Shown: positions 8,831-20,256 of the stretch, piece by piece | Layout: each line of letters starts with the position of its first letter | Position numbering within the stretch: position 1 is the stretch's first letter | NCBI GenBank assembly: GCA_046530765.1 | Contig: JBHEQS010000006.1 | Span: 38,459-102,458 of the forward strand | Length of the DNA stretch: 64,000 bases | Reading direction: 5' to 3' | Source of the DNA: Arsenophonus sp046530765 | GTDB taxonomy: Bacteria; Pseudomonadota; Gammaproteobacteria; Enterobacterales; Enterobacteriaceae | Notes under the pieces: generated by a model | The model's input: only the letters and a program-made list of their open reading frames with translations | The model's database searches: none | What the model was told of the DNA's origin: nothing | Position numbers and translations under genes: made by a program

Positions 8831-10603
8831 ATGAATAAACAAAAACAAATTAAGTTGGTTAAATGGCTGAATAAACAATCAGCCCCAGCAAAAAACTGGC
8901 TACGGTTATCAATGTTACTAGGAATTATTAGCGCTATATTTATTGTTATGCAGGCATGGATTTTATCCGTTATTTTACAAGCACTTATTGTAGATAATGT
9001 TCCTAGAGAACAACTGATATCTCAATTTATATTACTCATTTGTATATTTACTTTAAGAGCAATAATTAATTTTATACGTGAAAGCATTGGATTTATTTCT
9101 GGTAGAATTATTCGACAGAAGATTCGTAAAATGGTATTAAATAAACTTGATCAATTAGGTCCTATTTTAGTTAAAAATAAACCTGCTGGAAGTTGGGCAA
9201 CAATAATTTTGGAGCAAATTGATAACATACAAGATTATTATGCTCGTTATTTGCCTCAAATGTATTTAGCTATTATTATACCATTTATTATTCTAATTAT
9301 AATTTTTTCAATTAACTGGGCCACTGGATTAATTTTATTTATTACTGCGCCTTTAATTCCTTTATTTATGATATTAGTTGGTAGTAATGCATCTGATATC
9401 AATAGAAAAAATTTTATTGCTTTGGCTAGATTGAGTGGAAGATTTCTTGATCGTTTACATGGACTTGACACATTGCGACTTTTTTTTCGCGCCAAAAAAG
9501 AAATAAAATTTATTAAGAAATCTTCAGAAGAGTTTCGAAAAAGAACAATGAAAGTATTGCGTGTAGCATTCCTATCTTCTGCTGTATTAGAATTCTTTGC
9601 ATCAATTTCAATTGCGCTTGTCGCTGTTTATTTTTGTTTTTCTTATTTAGGGGAATTGCATTTTGGTAATTATGGTATACCGATTACACTTTTTGGAGGT
9701 TTTTTATCATTAATATTAGCACCAGAATTTTTTCAACCATTACGTGATTTGGGTACTTATTATCATGCCAAAGCACAAGCAATAGGTGCAGCAGAATCTT
9801 TATTTACAATATTATCCGACATAGATAGTCAATATTTACAACATAAAAATAATAAACAAATTATTTTGGATCAGCCATTAACAATTATTGCAAGGCAGCT
9901 AGAAATTTTTTCTCATGATAATGTATGCTTAGCTGGACCATTAAATTTTACTATTTTTCCAAAACAGCGCATTGTTTTAGTGGGCCAAAGCGGTGCTGGA
10001 AAAAGTTCATTATTAAATGTATTGCTAGGATTTCTACCTTATCGCGGATCATTAATGATTAACGGAACTGAGCTTTGTGATCTAAATATGACTTATTGGC
10101 GACAGCATCTTAGCTGGATTGGTCAGAATCCTAATTTGCCAGCGCAAAGCATTATTGATAACATACATCTCTATTCAGAAAAGGTTTCAATAGCAGAAAT
10201 AAATATCGCAATGGAAAATGCTTATGTAACAGAATTTACTAATAATTTATCAGAAGGTGCTAATACCAAAATTGGCGAAAATGCCTCTCTCTTGTCAGTT
10301 GGAGAAGCACAACGAATTGCTGTTGCTAGAGCTCTATTAAACCCATGTCATTTACTTTTGCTTGATGAGCCTACAGCAAGTCTTGATATAAAAAGTGAAG
10401 AGCGTGTAATGACTGCATTTAATGTCGCCTCTACAAAACAAACAACATTGCTGGTTACACATTTATTAGAAAAAGTAAGAAAATACGATCAAATCTGGGT
10501 AATGTCTAATGGTTTTATTATCGAACAAGGCACTTATGATGAGTTAAGTCAAGCAAAAGGAGCCTTTAGTCGTCTACTAACTTATCATGCAGAGGTAATA
10601 TGA
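8831..10603 (+). CDS. cydD: Cysteine/glutathione ABC exporter, subunit CydD
   Basis: Half of the heterodimeric inner-membrane ABC exporter CydDC, which moves cysteine and glutathione to the periplasm and is needed to assemble cytochrome bd and periplasmic c-type cytochromes. The ATG at 8831 aligns with E. coli MNK; another ATG lies two codons upstream (8825). Neither has a clear Shine-Dalgarno sequence. The protein has 590 residues against 588 in E. coli. Residues 1-320 hold six membrane helices. The ATPase domain has Walker A (GQSGAGKSS, near residue 385), signature LSVGEAQR and Walker B LLLLDEP, followed by a TASLD D-loop. Its stop codon overlaps the cydC start, so the two subunits are probably translationally coupled. 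Confidence 0.97.
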   Translation: MNKQKQIKLVKWLNKQSAPAKNWLRLSMLLGIISAIFIVMQAWILSVILQALIVDNVPREQLISQFILLICIFTLRAIINFIRESIGFISGRIIRQKIRKMVLNKLDQLGPILVKNKPAGSWATIILEQIDNIQDYYARYLPQMYLAIIIPFIILIIIFSINWATGLILFITAPLIPLFMILVGSNASDINRKNFIALARLSGRFLDRLHGLDTLRLFFRAKKEIKFIKKSSEEFRKRTMKVLRVAFLSSAVLEFFASISIALVAVYFCFSYLGELHFGNYGIPITLFGGFLSLILAPEFFQPLRDLGTYYHAKAQAIGAAESLFTILSDIDSQYLQHKNNKQIILDQPLTIIARQLEIFSHDNVCLAGPLNFTIFPKQRIVLVGQSGAGKSSLLNVLLGFLPYRGSLMINGTELCDLNMTYWRQHLSWIGQNPNLPAQSIIDNIHLYSEKVSIAEINIAMENAYVTEFTNNLSEGANTKIGENASLLSVGEAQRIAVARALLNPCHLLLLDEPTASLDIKSEERVMTAFNVASTKQTTLLVTHLLEKVRKYDQIWVMSNGFIIEQGTYDELSQAKGAFSRLLTYHAEVI

Positions 10604-12345
10604 TTATGCATGTATTACTACCTTTCCTTGCACTATATAGACGTTATTGGGTACTACTTAATCTTGGAGTTATATTAACTATTGTTACAGTATTGACTAA
10701 TATTGGCCTACTAACTTTATCTGGTTGGTTTTTAGCAGAAACAGTGATCGTTGGAGCTCCAGGGCTTTATACTTTAAATTACATGCTTCTTGGAGCTGGC
10801 GCTCGTAGTTTAGCAATTATACGAACAGCAAGTAGTTATGCTGAACGATTGGTTAGTCATGATGCAACTTTTAGTATTTTAGCTAATTTAAGGATATTTG
10901 TATTTCAAAAATTATTTTTACTATCACCAGGAGAAATTTCATCCTATTGCCAAGGAGATATTCTTAATCGTTTAGTATCTGATGTTAAAAGTCTTGATCA
11001 CTTATATCTACGAGTACTTTCTCCAATATTTGCTGCTTTTGTTATTACTATTTTAGTTATATTTGCTTTAAGCACATTAGATTTACTTTTAACAATTACT
11101 ATTAGCACAATCATGTTGTGTTTACTGCTTATTTTACCACCAATTTTTTATCGGGCTGGAAAATTCATTGGATACGACATCACTATATTATGCAGCCAAT
11201 ATCGCGCTTCTTTGATCAATACTATCAAATCTCAAGCTGAATTAACTATTTTCGGTGCATTATCACGGTTTTTTGAAAAAATGACAGATATAGAATACAG
11301 GTGGCTAAAAAGACAACATCAGCAATCGAACTTAACTGCATTGTCACAATCTATTATAATCTTTATTTCTGGTTTTACTATAACTATATTAATATGGATG
11401 ACAGAATTAATTATCAATGATCAAAATAAATACAATACATTTATTGCTATATTTGTTCTTTGTGCATTAGCTGTATTTGAAGTTCTTAGACAAGTAGTTG
11501 TTACATTTCAATATTTAGGTCAAGTAGTTAATTCTGCAAGTAGATTAATGGAGTTGATTAATAAAAAACCAGAAGTAATATTTCCAGATTCAGGCATGAC
11601 TGCAAGTGATAAAGTTGAGATAAAATTGCATAATGTATATTTTAGTTATTCAAAGCAATCAAAAACAATATTACGAAATATCTCATTAACACTTACTGCT
11701 GGACAAAGTATTGCATTGCTAGGAAAAACTGGTTGTGGTAAATCTACTCTGTTACAATTATTAACTCGCGCATGGGATGTTAATTCAGGTCAGATCTTAA
11801 TAAATGATTATCCAATTAATTACTATGATGAAAAAACATTACGTAAATTAATATCAGTGGTACCGCAAAGAACGCATATTTTTAGTGATACTTTACGTAA
11901 TAATCTTTTATTAGATAATGATGCTATTAATGATGCTGTGATAATTAATGTATTGGAACAGGTTGGCTTGAGAAATCTTACTGAAAATAAAGGGCTTGAT
12001 TGCTGGATTGGTGAAAGTGGTCGACAACTTTCAGGTGGTGAGCAGCGACGATTGGGTATTGCAAGAGCTTTGCTTTATGATGCACCAGTAATTTTATTAG
12101 ATGAGCCAACTGAGGGGTTAGATGCAAAAACTGAAAAACAGATATTAATTAAATTACAACAACATTGTATAGAAAAAACTTTATTAGTTATTACGCATCG
12201 TTTACATGGATTAGAAAAAATGGATCAAATATATGTAATGGATAATGGGAAAATTATAGAAAAAGCTACACATAATGAGTTATTGAAACTAAAGGGGGAA
12301 TATTTTCAATATTACCAAGCTAAATATAACTATAATAATTATTAA
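10600..12345 (+). CDS. cydC: Cysteine/glutathione ABC exporter, subunit CydC
   Basis: Partner subunit of CydD in the inner membrane. The ATG at 10600 overlaps the cydD TGA (ATGA) and has AGAGG 4 bases upstream. An ATG at 10606 gives a closer match to the E. coli N-terminus, and either could be used. The protein has about 580 residues against 573 in E. coli. The N-terminal part has LSGWFLAE in the first helix pair and ERLVSHDATF in the coupling region. The ATPase domain has Walker A GKTGCGKST, signature LSGGEQRR and Walker B VILLDEPTEGLD. Both ATPase sites of the CydDC dimer therefore look competent. Retention suggests a cytochrome bd oxidase encoded outside the window. Confidence 0.97.
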   Translation: MIMHVLLPFLALYRRYWVLLNLGVILTIVTVLTNIGLLTLSGWFLAETVIVGAPGLYTLNYMLLGAGARSLAIIRTASSYAERLVSHDATFSILANLRIFVFQKLFLLSPGEISSYCQGDILNRLVSDVKSLDHLYLRVLSPIFAAFVITILVIFALSTLDLLLTITISTIMLCLLLILPPIFYRAGKFIGYDITILCSQYRASLINTIKSQAELTIFGALSRFFEKMTDIEYRWLKRQHQQSNLTALSQSIIIFISGFTITILIWMTELIINDQNKYNTFIAIFVLCALAVFEVLRQVVVTFQYLGQVVNSASRLMELINKKPEVIFPDSGMTASDKVEIKLHNVYFSYSKQSKTILRNISLTLTAGQSIALLGKTGCGKSTLLQLLTRAWDVNSGQILINDYPINYYDEKTLRKLISVVPQRTHIFSDTLRNNLLLDNDAINDAVIINVLEQVGLRNLTENKGLDCWIGESGRQLSGGEQRRLGIARALLYDAPVILLDEPTEGLDAKTEKQILIKLQQHCIEKTLLVITHRLHGLEKMDQIYVMDNGKIIEKATHNELLKLKGEYFQYYQAKYNYNNY

Positions 12346-12493
12346 ATTAATTAATAATTGTATGTTGTAATATCTTCAAGGTTAATTATTAATCCTGTTT
12401 ATTTGCAGCATTATTATAAACTTTATGTAAACTTAATAATTTTCTTATTTATTTTAACTAAAATTACATTTTACTACTTATTATATCATAAGA

Positions 12494-12522
12494 TAACATA
12501 TTTTCTAATAGAAAATATGTTA
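12494..12522 (+). terminator. Hairpin downstream of cydC
   Basis: Perfect inverted repeat with 14-bp arms (12494-12507 and 12509-12522) around one central base, about 150 bases after the cydC stop. It is a plausible end for the trxB-cydDC transcript. There is no strong U-tract directly after it. Confidence 0.45.
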
Positions 12523-13089
12523 AACTAATAATTAAAAAAGAAAAAACATCTTACTTATATTGAAGTAAATCATGACTTTTAATAAGTCGTTTTATTGCAA
12601 TCACTTTAATAGAAGTTAGCACAAATTACACAACAATAATAAAAATATAATATTTTGCATTAATTTTTTACTATTTACATAACTAAAATTTAAAATAATG
12701 CAAAATTAATTTTAATGTTGTAACATTTTCTATTGAATCAATCTTTATTCGTATTTATGACTGCTATAAATACTCACTTATTACTTTTTATTATTTCATT
12801 AATTTTTATAAGAAGTCATTGATTACTGAATAATTTGTTAATATAAAAGCTTCTTTTATTGACTAAAAATAAAATATTCATTAAATATAATTAAATATTT
12901 TATTAAAATTGCATCAACTTTTTAACAAAATATTTTTTCTAAGAAAATAATAATTCCTTTAAATAATGCAAAATAAATTGCTTTTATATTATTAACTATT
13001 CTTAAACAAAATATAACTAATTAAGTATAAATATTTAAGATAATTTGTAAGAATTTTTTTACAAAACAAGTTAAATAACTTATTATAAT

Positions 13090-13135
13090 ATTTTTATTTT
13101 TTATTTTTTATTTTTTATTTTTTATTTTTATTTTT
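13090..13135. repeat. A(T)6 tandem repeat
   Basis: Successive A plus T-run units with T-runs of 5, 6, 6, 6, 6, 5 and 5, giving a core of four perfect ATTTTTT heptamers. It lies about 140 bases upstream of infA. Copy number could vary by slippage. Confidence 0.9.
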
Positions 13136-13275
13136 GTCTATCTAGTTGTTCTGTGTGTATAGTTGTTGTATAGTTTTATACTAATTAGTTTTAGTTGTTA
13201 ATAACATTTATTTCAAATAAGAATGTTATTCTGTATTATTTTTCTATTGAATTAGTAATTGATTTAGAGGATTAG

Positions 13276-13494
13276 ATGCCAAAAGAAGACAATATTGAAA
13301 TGCAAGGAACTGTACTAGATACTTTGCCAAATACAATGTTTCGTGTTGAACTAGAAAATGAACATATAATTACTGCGCATATCTCTGGGAAAATGCGTAA
13401 AAATTATATTCGAATTCTTACTGGCGATAAAGTAAGTGTCGAGTTAACACCTTATGATCTAAGCAAAGGACGAATTATCTTTAGAAGTCGTTAG
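13276..13494 (+). CDS. infA: Translation initiation factor IF-1
   Basis: Small essential OB-fold protein that binds the A site of the 30S subunit and works with IF-2 and IF-3. The 72 residues equal the E. coli length, and nearly every residue is conserved, including NTMFRVELEN, the GKMRKNYIRIL core and the C-terminal KGRIIFRSR. The start ATG has AGAGG 5 bases upstream, one of the clearest ribosome binding sites here. It is monocistronic, followed 18 bases later by a hairpin and then by the convergent clpA pseudogene. Confidence 0.99.
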   Translation: MPKEDNIEMQGTVLDTLPNTMFRVELENEHIITAHISGKMRKNYIRILTGDKVSVELTPYDLSKGRIIFRSR

Positions 13495-13511
13495 ATCTTT
13501 CTTTTTTTAGA

Positions 13512-13553
13512 CTATTGCCATAGATCATATTGAGATTATCTATATGGCAATAG
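13512..13553 (+). terminator. Hairpin between infA and the clpA pseudogene
   Basis: The arms CTATTGCCATA and TATGGCAATAG (11 bp, 13512-13522 and 13543-13553) are perfectly complementary, with three further pairs inside after a small bulge. It begins 18 bases after the infA stop codon, between convergent genes, which is the usual place for a shared terminator. The stem is richer in G and C than other spacer hairpins. A T-run precedes rather than follows it. Confidence 0.6.
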
Positions 13554-13564
13554 ATCACTAAAAT

Positions 13565-15790
13565 TAAATCATTTTTACTATTATTTAGTTTTATTATACT
13601 ATCATAAAAAATAGATTATTTTTATTTTATTATTTAAGTCGATCTGAACAACAAAACCATGAGTCGCTTTTCCAAATAAAAGTTTATTATGTAAATTGTT
13701 TTATCTAAATCTTAAGTTGTTTTTACTATTGCTCTTAAACTCTAATTACCTTATTATATCTTTAACGCAAATCAATTCATTTTCTAAATTGCTAATTTTG
13801 AATTAAATGTTTATATTAATAAAAACATTTAATTCTATAATAAATTTATCAAAAACATGAGCTATAACTCCTGGAATCAAAACATTAAACTATAAATTGC
13901 ATCCAATCAATTGAAAAACTTCTTTATAAAAAATATTTATTTTTGACAATCAATACGCACTTTTATCCTTCTACATAAAACAAATTTATTTTCGTTGTAT
14001 TTTTTTAAATGTCAAAATTAGTAGCAATCATTAATGCAACATTGTAAAAATTATTCTTACGACTTTTGCTATCAGTTCGAAGTACAATTATCTATCACTT
14101 ATAATAAAATATTTAATATATAAAAATTCGCTTTTTCTATTTAATCTAATAAAACAACTGAATAAGTATTTATTTATAACCACATTTATAAATAAACAAT
14201 CTTTATTAAACTAAAAATATCCTGGTTACTCACGAATAATGTTATAACTTTATGCTGTTCACATACTTTACTAATACACATCAAGGCTCAGCTATTTAAC
14301 ATCTAATACATTTACATCTAAACTATAACTTTATTTTACCAACGCAAGTTGGTATAACAAATAAAAGCACAAATTTATCTGATGCCACCACATAAACAAG
14401 CTATATTTATTTTAATATTTTCGATAAAAAAATAAAATTGTTTACTATTGACTAAACATAAACAACTTCAATATTTTATATATTTTTTAAATTGTTTTTT
14501 ATAATTAGAAGAGATCGCTTAAAAGAATGAGAACAATCATAGCAACAAAATAAATCTATTTCTTGTATTTTAATTGTCTTTTATCTCTATTTTGTTGTAT
14601 TAAACGTGTTATTTATCATATATAATCAATAATATTGATCTAATTTATCTTGTAAATGCACTCTTAATATATTTTTTATAAATTGAATAATATATTAATC
14701 TATTTTTAAGTATGACAAAACATCATAATTAACCTCATGCTAATTATATAATTTCTTAATAATTTCTATAGTTTCTTCAGCGAAATGTTCAACAATATAA
14801 TTTTAAATCGTGTTGCTAATATACAATTTTTTAAAGATATTACTAAACTCTTGAGTCGTCGTCTATAGTTAACATAATCAAACGAATTCTTCCACTTGAT
14901 AATAATGACTTAATTAGATTAGAATCATCAATTTATTATACATATGAAGTACAATCAAAATAATTTCATGTATCTTATTAATGAAATAAATGCTTTTTAT
15001 CTTTTTCTAATAAATTTAATAATACTCTACAATAGTTTATTAAAATCGTTACAATACTTAGCTCTAACTAGTAATTAATCGATATATAATATTTATAGTG
15101 CAATATTCATAACTTTAGTAATATAATTTTTATTATACACTATTACAACACTTTAGTGATATCTGTTTTGTCAATTCCAGATTCATAGACTAATCTATGG
15201 TTATTCTCGTCGAAGAAAAGGTCTTGAGTCATTCTTTGAAACCATATTAATTGACAATTAAAGGATAGGCTTTACCATATTTAGTAATTTATTAAGATTC
15301 GCTAAAAAGCTTTCTATTCGACATTTAAATTAACATATATTTTATTATTTTTAATCATGTCGAAAGAAATAAAATTAACAACATATATTAAACTTACACT
15401 GTGTTTGAGTAATAAATAATAATATTGAGACTTATACTAGTTAAATATAGTAACTAACAAATTGTTAAATGTAATTTCGTTTCGCACAGCTGGATTAAAC
15501 ATGAAATGTATACAGAGTAATTCTTGTTAAAAACAAATTCTAATTTAGCGCTTATATTATTACATAATAATATTGTCTTTGTTTGTGAAATAAAATGCTA
15601 TAATTATTGTCTTAATAAAAAGATTAACTTTGCAACTTTCTGAAGTTTTATGTATAACGTTTACACAGTAAACAAATAAATAATTAACAATTATAATTTA
15701 TTTTTGCTATCTCTTTTTTTTATAAAAAATTAAGACTAAATTAAAGCTTGTTGTATGGCATAATTACATTCCTGCAAATTAGTCTAATTA
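13565..15790 (-). pseudogene. clpA: ClpA protease unfoldase, multiply frameshifted
   Basis: No single frame is long, but the minus strand carries ClpA pieces in the right order over 2.2 kb, matching the 758-codon gene. Near 15262-15309, ANLNKLLNMVKPI matches TTNLNQLARVGGID at the start of the first AAA+ module. Near 15150-15190, VYESGIDKTDITK corresponds to its Walker A loop VGESGVGKTAIAEG. At 14011-14076, TDSKSRKNNFYNVALM matches TDNNGRKADFRNVVLV of the second module. At 13640-13690, LHNKLLFGKATHGFVVQI matches LANELLFGSLVDGGQVTV at the C-terminus. Frame changes and stop codons separate these blocks. The infA-clpA order matches E. coli, where serW lies between them; no serW tRNA is seen here. 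The ends are approximate, inferred from spacing to the aligned blocks. Confidence 0.9.
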
Positions 15791-17513
15791 GATTTCTCTT
15801 CTAAATAAAATTAATTGATATTGATATTCTATTATATTAGTTTTATTTATGTGGCATTAACAATATAAATTGTTTCACGTTTTTCTAGTAAAAATAAAAA
15901 TTAAATTTTAATTATATTATTTACTTTTAATTTAAAGTATTTATGTATTATTTGTACTATAAAATTTATTAATATTTATTAAAATATAATTATTAAATAA
16001 TTTATTATAAAATTAAAGTAACCACAAAACATATTTAATTTTGACTTAATTATAACATAAGTATGTTAATCTGCTAAATACTTACTTAATTAGATAAAAA
16101 CCTACTTAAATATTTTAATTATATATTTTATTAATTACTATTTACTACATTTTAAAATAAAGATTTAAGCATATAAAAATTTATAAAATAATACAATTGA
16201 TACTGATACTATACATATTTAATGCAATATATTTCACGAATAACTATTTTTTAATTTTCTTTAACTTTAATATAAAAAGAATATTGCATAAATATTACTA
16301 ATAAAATAATTTTATGAAAAAAAATGATTATATGTAGATATCTCATATAATATAATGTTAAAAATTATTACTATTTTGTTTTATAAAAAATAGTTGAAAA
16401 TGTTTAACATACTATATTTTAATGTAAAAATAAAATAAAACATAAAGCTAGATAAAATATTATTTAATTTGAATAAAATCTCTATTATATAATACACATA
16501 TTTTATTATTTCTGTATAACATAACAAAAATTATTTACTGTTTTAATTATTAATTTTTCTTTTTTTAAATAAATATAATTTTTTATCAATTTATGCTTAT
16601 ATTAAAACGTCTGTTAACCTTAGTACGTCATTGACAAATAAAAAATAAAATTATCATAATGATAGTCGATAGAACTAAAAATATATGTAATCATATATAT
16701 GATAGAATCAAATTAAAATTTGATAACATAAATTAATTAATTATTCAAAATAATAGAAAGAAAAAGATCTTTAATAAATATTTAAAATAAAGAAAATAGA
16801 TCTATTAAAAATAGTTTAGTCATATGATTATTTAAATATTTATTTATATATTAATAATAATTGATTCTATTAATTAACTAACACAATACTTGTAATATTA
16901 TACTATTTACTAGTGATTAAATAATAGGAGTTCATAATAAATAATCAAACTATAAATAAAATATTTTTATATAATATAGTTAATAATATTATTAACTGTT
17001 GTTCAGCTTTTGCTAATTTGCAGTCTTACCTATTATAATATAAAATTATTAGAATAGATCAATTAATAAAAAATAGATTTTAATATTATGATCTATTTTA
17101 TAATTTAATTATTACATTTTAGGTTATACTATTTAAGTTAATAGTAAACGTAGGTGAAAATAAAAATTAACTTTATATATTTTAAAAAATTTAAAAATAT
17201 TTTTTTTGTATTTTTTAAATTTTAAATTTTAATTAAAATTAACTATAAAGATTTAATTTTTATTAAAGAATAAATTGTAGTAATAAAGGTTTAAATAATA
17301 AATTAATAAAAATATTATAATTAATATTTCAATAAAATAATTTATACAACAAAATATTTTCATTTCTGTGTAAAAAAATGAGATTACTTATTTCGTTAAC
17401 TAAGAAGTGTCTACAATTATAATGATGTTCAATTTTCAGAAAATAATAATTAGTCCAAAATATAATAATGAAATATATCTGAATAAACACATAATAAATA
17501 TTTTTTTTAATAA

Positions 17514-17543
17514 ATTGAAATCTTTTCATTAAAAGATTTCAAT
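17514..17543. repeat. Perfect 13-bp hairpin in the spacer
   Basis: Arms 17514-17526 and 17531-17543 are perfect inverted copies around the loop CATT. No intact gene is adjacent. It may be a terminator left from a lost gene, or a member of the general palindrome population of this genome. Confidence 0.85.
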
Positions 17544-18718
17544 AAGATTTTAACTGTTTTATATGAATATATATTTTGTCAGTAATAAGTAACTTTAAAG
17601 TGTTTTTTATATATTTTGATAAACTATAAACAATTTAGACTATTACTTTAATATGAACATTGATATTTTTAAGATCTATCTCTATTGTTTATTTGTTAAT
17701 CATTAACTTAATACGTAAATGATTTCCTTGATTTAATACAATATATTATTAAAAAATAATTTATATGAAATTTCTTATAAATTTTTAATATTTAAGTTTT
17801 TCTTTTTTTTTGATGTTAGTTTATTATTAATCAATAATATAACATATATACTATTTTTATAGTATAGTTAATGTAACTCTCTTAATATATATAAGATTTT
17901 TGATAAATGACTAATATAATTAATATGTTAAATAATTACATTAAATTTATATAGTATTAATTAAATAAAGTAACTTAATTAAACCAAGTGAAGTCAATTT
18001 ACTTAATATAATTGTACATTTATTGAGGCTAAATTATTTAATATTCTTAAATAATTTTATATCTTGATTATTTTTGGCTGTTTTTAAAACAAATAAACAA
18101 AATTAAATTTTTAAAATTATTGAAAGATTTGATATTAAAGCTAATTTTAGTTAAAAAACATAAATAAATTAATACTTAAACTTTAAACTGAATTGAATTA
18201 ATAATGTACTAATTAATAATTATAATTTTTATATTATATAACAATACTTATTGGCGCTAAAATTAAGAGTTAGTGTATTAATTTCTTATTCTTATGCAGT
18301 AAGTTAAAATTATCCTGTTATTTAAAAGCAGATTATATTGACAATATCTATAGAATATTATTTTTATTAAAAATAACTCCGCATAATAAAACTTAATTGA
18401 TATGAAATAAAAATATTATAAATATTACTCACTATAAAGTTTATTAAATATATAAAAATCCAACTTTTTCTATAAAAGCAGTATATTAGTTATTATAGTT
18501 TATTTTAGAAAAATATTGAATAATTTTATTATGTTACATAATATGATAATTATAAATTGTCCGTATATAAATTATTTCTATAATATATTTATTATAGTTT
18601 GTTGTTAACTTAATTTATTTATATTTTATTGATAAATAAATTTTACTATAATAATTATGTTTTTTACTTTAATTTTAAAATTAACATTATTCATATTTAA
18701 CTTAAAGTTATAGGATCT

Positions 18719-18769
18719 ATTTCTAATTAACATAAATACTAATTAAATGTATTTATGTTAATTAGAAAT
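18719..18769 (-). terminator. Long hairpin downstream of cysS
   Basis: Perfect 21-bp inverted repeat (18719-18739 and 18749-18769) with a 9-base loop, about 96 bases past the cysS stop in the direction of transcription. It is the longest gene-proximal stem in the window and a good terminator candidate, although no U-tract follows it on the minus strand. Confidence 0.55.
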
Positions 18770-18864
18770 TTTATTTTATAAGAAAATATTTATGATTTAT
18801 TATAACACAATCTTATATAAGGTGGTTAATTTAATAATGATATATAAACTAAATTAATAATATT

Positions 18865-20256
18865 TTATTTATGGCGCCATGTTGTTCCTTTTTTGCTATC
18901 CTCTAATATAATACCCATTTGAGTAAGTTCATTTCTGATTAAATCAGCTTTTTCCCATAGTTTATTTTTTCTAGCAAAGTTTCGTTTCTTGATTAATACA
19001 TTAATTTTTTCTATTTCATCATTGCAAGAAAGTTCTTCTCTGTTTTGTAAAAATAGTTCAGGATTTTTAGTTAATAATCCTAATATGTTTGCTAATTTAC
19101 GCAATTGTACTGCTAACACGTTAGCCATTGACATATTATCGACTTTTAATCGATTAATTTCTGCTGCTAAACTAAATAGAACTGAATATGCTTCAGGAGT
19201 GTTAAAGTCATCATTCATTGCTTTCATAAAGCGTAACTTGAATATTTTTATTTCAGTAGATTTAATATGATTACTATCAGTATTTTGCAAGGCTGTATAA
19301 AGGCGCTCAAGTGACGCGCGAGCTTGATTTAAATTTTCTGTTGTATAATTTAATTGACTGCGATAAAGTCTTGATAATAAGAAATAACGTATAGTTTCAT
19401 TATCATAATTCATTAATACATTGCGAATCGTGAAAAAATTATTTAATGATTTCGACATTTTATTATTATTAGTCATAACCATCCCACTGTGCATCCAATA
19501 ATTTACATATGGTCCATCATATGCACAAGTTGATTGAGCTATTTCGTTTTCATGATGAGGAAACATCAAATCAATTCCACCACCATGAATATCAAAATGT
19601 TTACCAAGTTTTTTTTCATTCATAGCAGAACATTCAATATGCCAACCTGGTCTACCTTCCCCCCATGGAGAAGACCAGCTTGGCTCCTTAAATTTGGATA
19701 TTTTCCATAATACAAAATCTAATGGATTAAGTTTTTTATTATCTATATTAATACGCACTCCTTGTTTTAATTGATTGAGATTTTGTCTTGACAGCAACCC
19801 ATAATCAGGATCGCTATTAATAGCGAACATAACATCACCATTATCTGCAATATAAGCATGACCGCGATCAATTAGTCTTTTAATTAAATTAATGATTTCT
19901 TTAATATAGCAGGTTGCTTTTGGTTCAAAATCTGGACGTAGAATATTTAATGCATCAAAATCCTTATGCATTTCAAACAACATCTGTGATGTTAAATCGT
20001 CACATGTTTTATTATTTTCAGAAGCATACTTAATTATCTTATCATCTATGTCAGTAATATTACGCACATAAGTAAGATCATAACCAAGATATCGAAAATA
20101 ACGACTAATCATGTCAAAAACTACAAAAGTTCTAGCGTGACCAATATGACATAAATCATAAATAGTAACGCCACACACATACATACTAATTTTTCCAGGA
20201 GTTATAGGTATAAATTTTTCTTTTTGACGAGTTAATGTATTATAAATTTTTAACAT
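18865..20256 (-). CDS. cysS: Cysteinyl-tRNA synthetase
   Basis: Cytoplasmic class I synthetase that charges tRNA-Cys. I place the start at the ATG at 20256 (MLKIYNTLTRQKEKF), which aligns with the E. coli start and has GGAA 8-9 bases upstream. The frame is open further upstream to an ATG at 20307, but those 17 codons match nothing in the family. This gives 463 residues against 461. Motifs in order are MYVCGVTIYD with the first zinc-binding cysteine, the class I HIGH motif in CHIGHA, WHIECSAMN and HGGGIDLMFPHHENE with the other zinc ligands, and KMSKS with the flexible loop. The C-terminus GTTWR is conserved. It diverges from lpxH across the lost ppiB position. Confidence 0.98.
   Translation of the reverse strand: MLKIYNTLTRQKEKFIPITPGKISMYVCGVTIYDLCHIGHARTFVVFDMISRYFRYLGYDLTYVRNITDIDDKIIKYASENNKTCDDLTSQMLFEMHKDFDALNILRPDFEPKATCYIKEIINLIKRLIDRGHAYIADNGDVMFAINSDPDYGLLSRQNLNQLKQGVRINIDNKKLNPLDFVLWKISKFKEPSWSSPWGEGRPGWHIECSAMNEKKLGKHFDIHGGGIDLMFPHHENEIAQSTCAYDGPYVNYWMHSGMVMTNNNKMSKSLNNFFTIRNVLMNYDNETIRYFLLSRLYRSQLNYTTENLNQARASLERLYTALQNTDSNHIKSTEIKIFKLRFMKAMNDDFNTPEAYSVLFSLAAEINRLKVDNMSMANVLAVQLRKLANILGLLTKNPELFLQNREELSCNDEIEKINVLIKKRNFARKNKLWEKADLIRNELTQMGIILEDSKKGTTWRHK

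Larger units (their letters stand above)
12346..13275. other. Spacer at the expected position of aat
   Basis: E. coli has aat (Leu/Phe-tRNA-protein transferase) between cydC and infA. Here 0.93 kb of AT-rich DNA shows no readable Aat remnant. A hairpin at 12494-12522 and an A(T)6 repeat at 13090-13135 are listed separately. The infA promoter should lie in the last 150 bases. Confidence 0.55.
15791..18864. other. Gene-free spacer upstream of the clpA remnant
   Basis: About 3 kb where clpS, cspD or macAB would be expected from E. coli order. It is very AT-rich and shows no readable remnant. It contains a perfect 13-bp hairpin at 17514-17543 (loop CATT) and the cysS-proximal hairpin listed separately. 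A 66-codon frame at 17329-17529 has no recognisable features and looks like chance. Confidence 0.5.
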
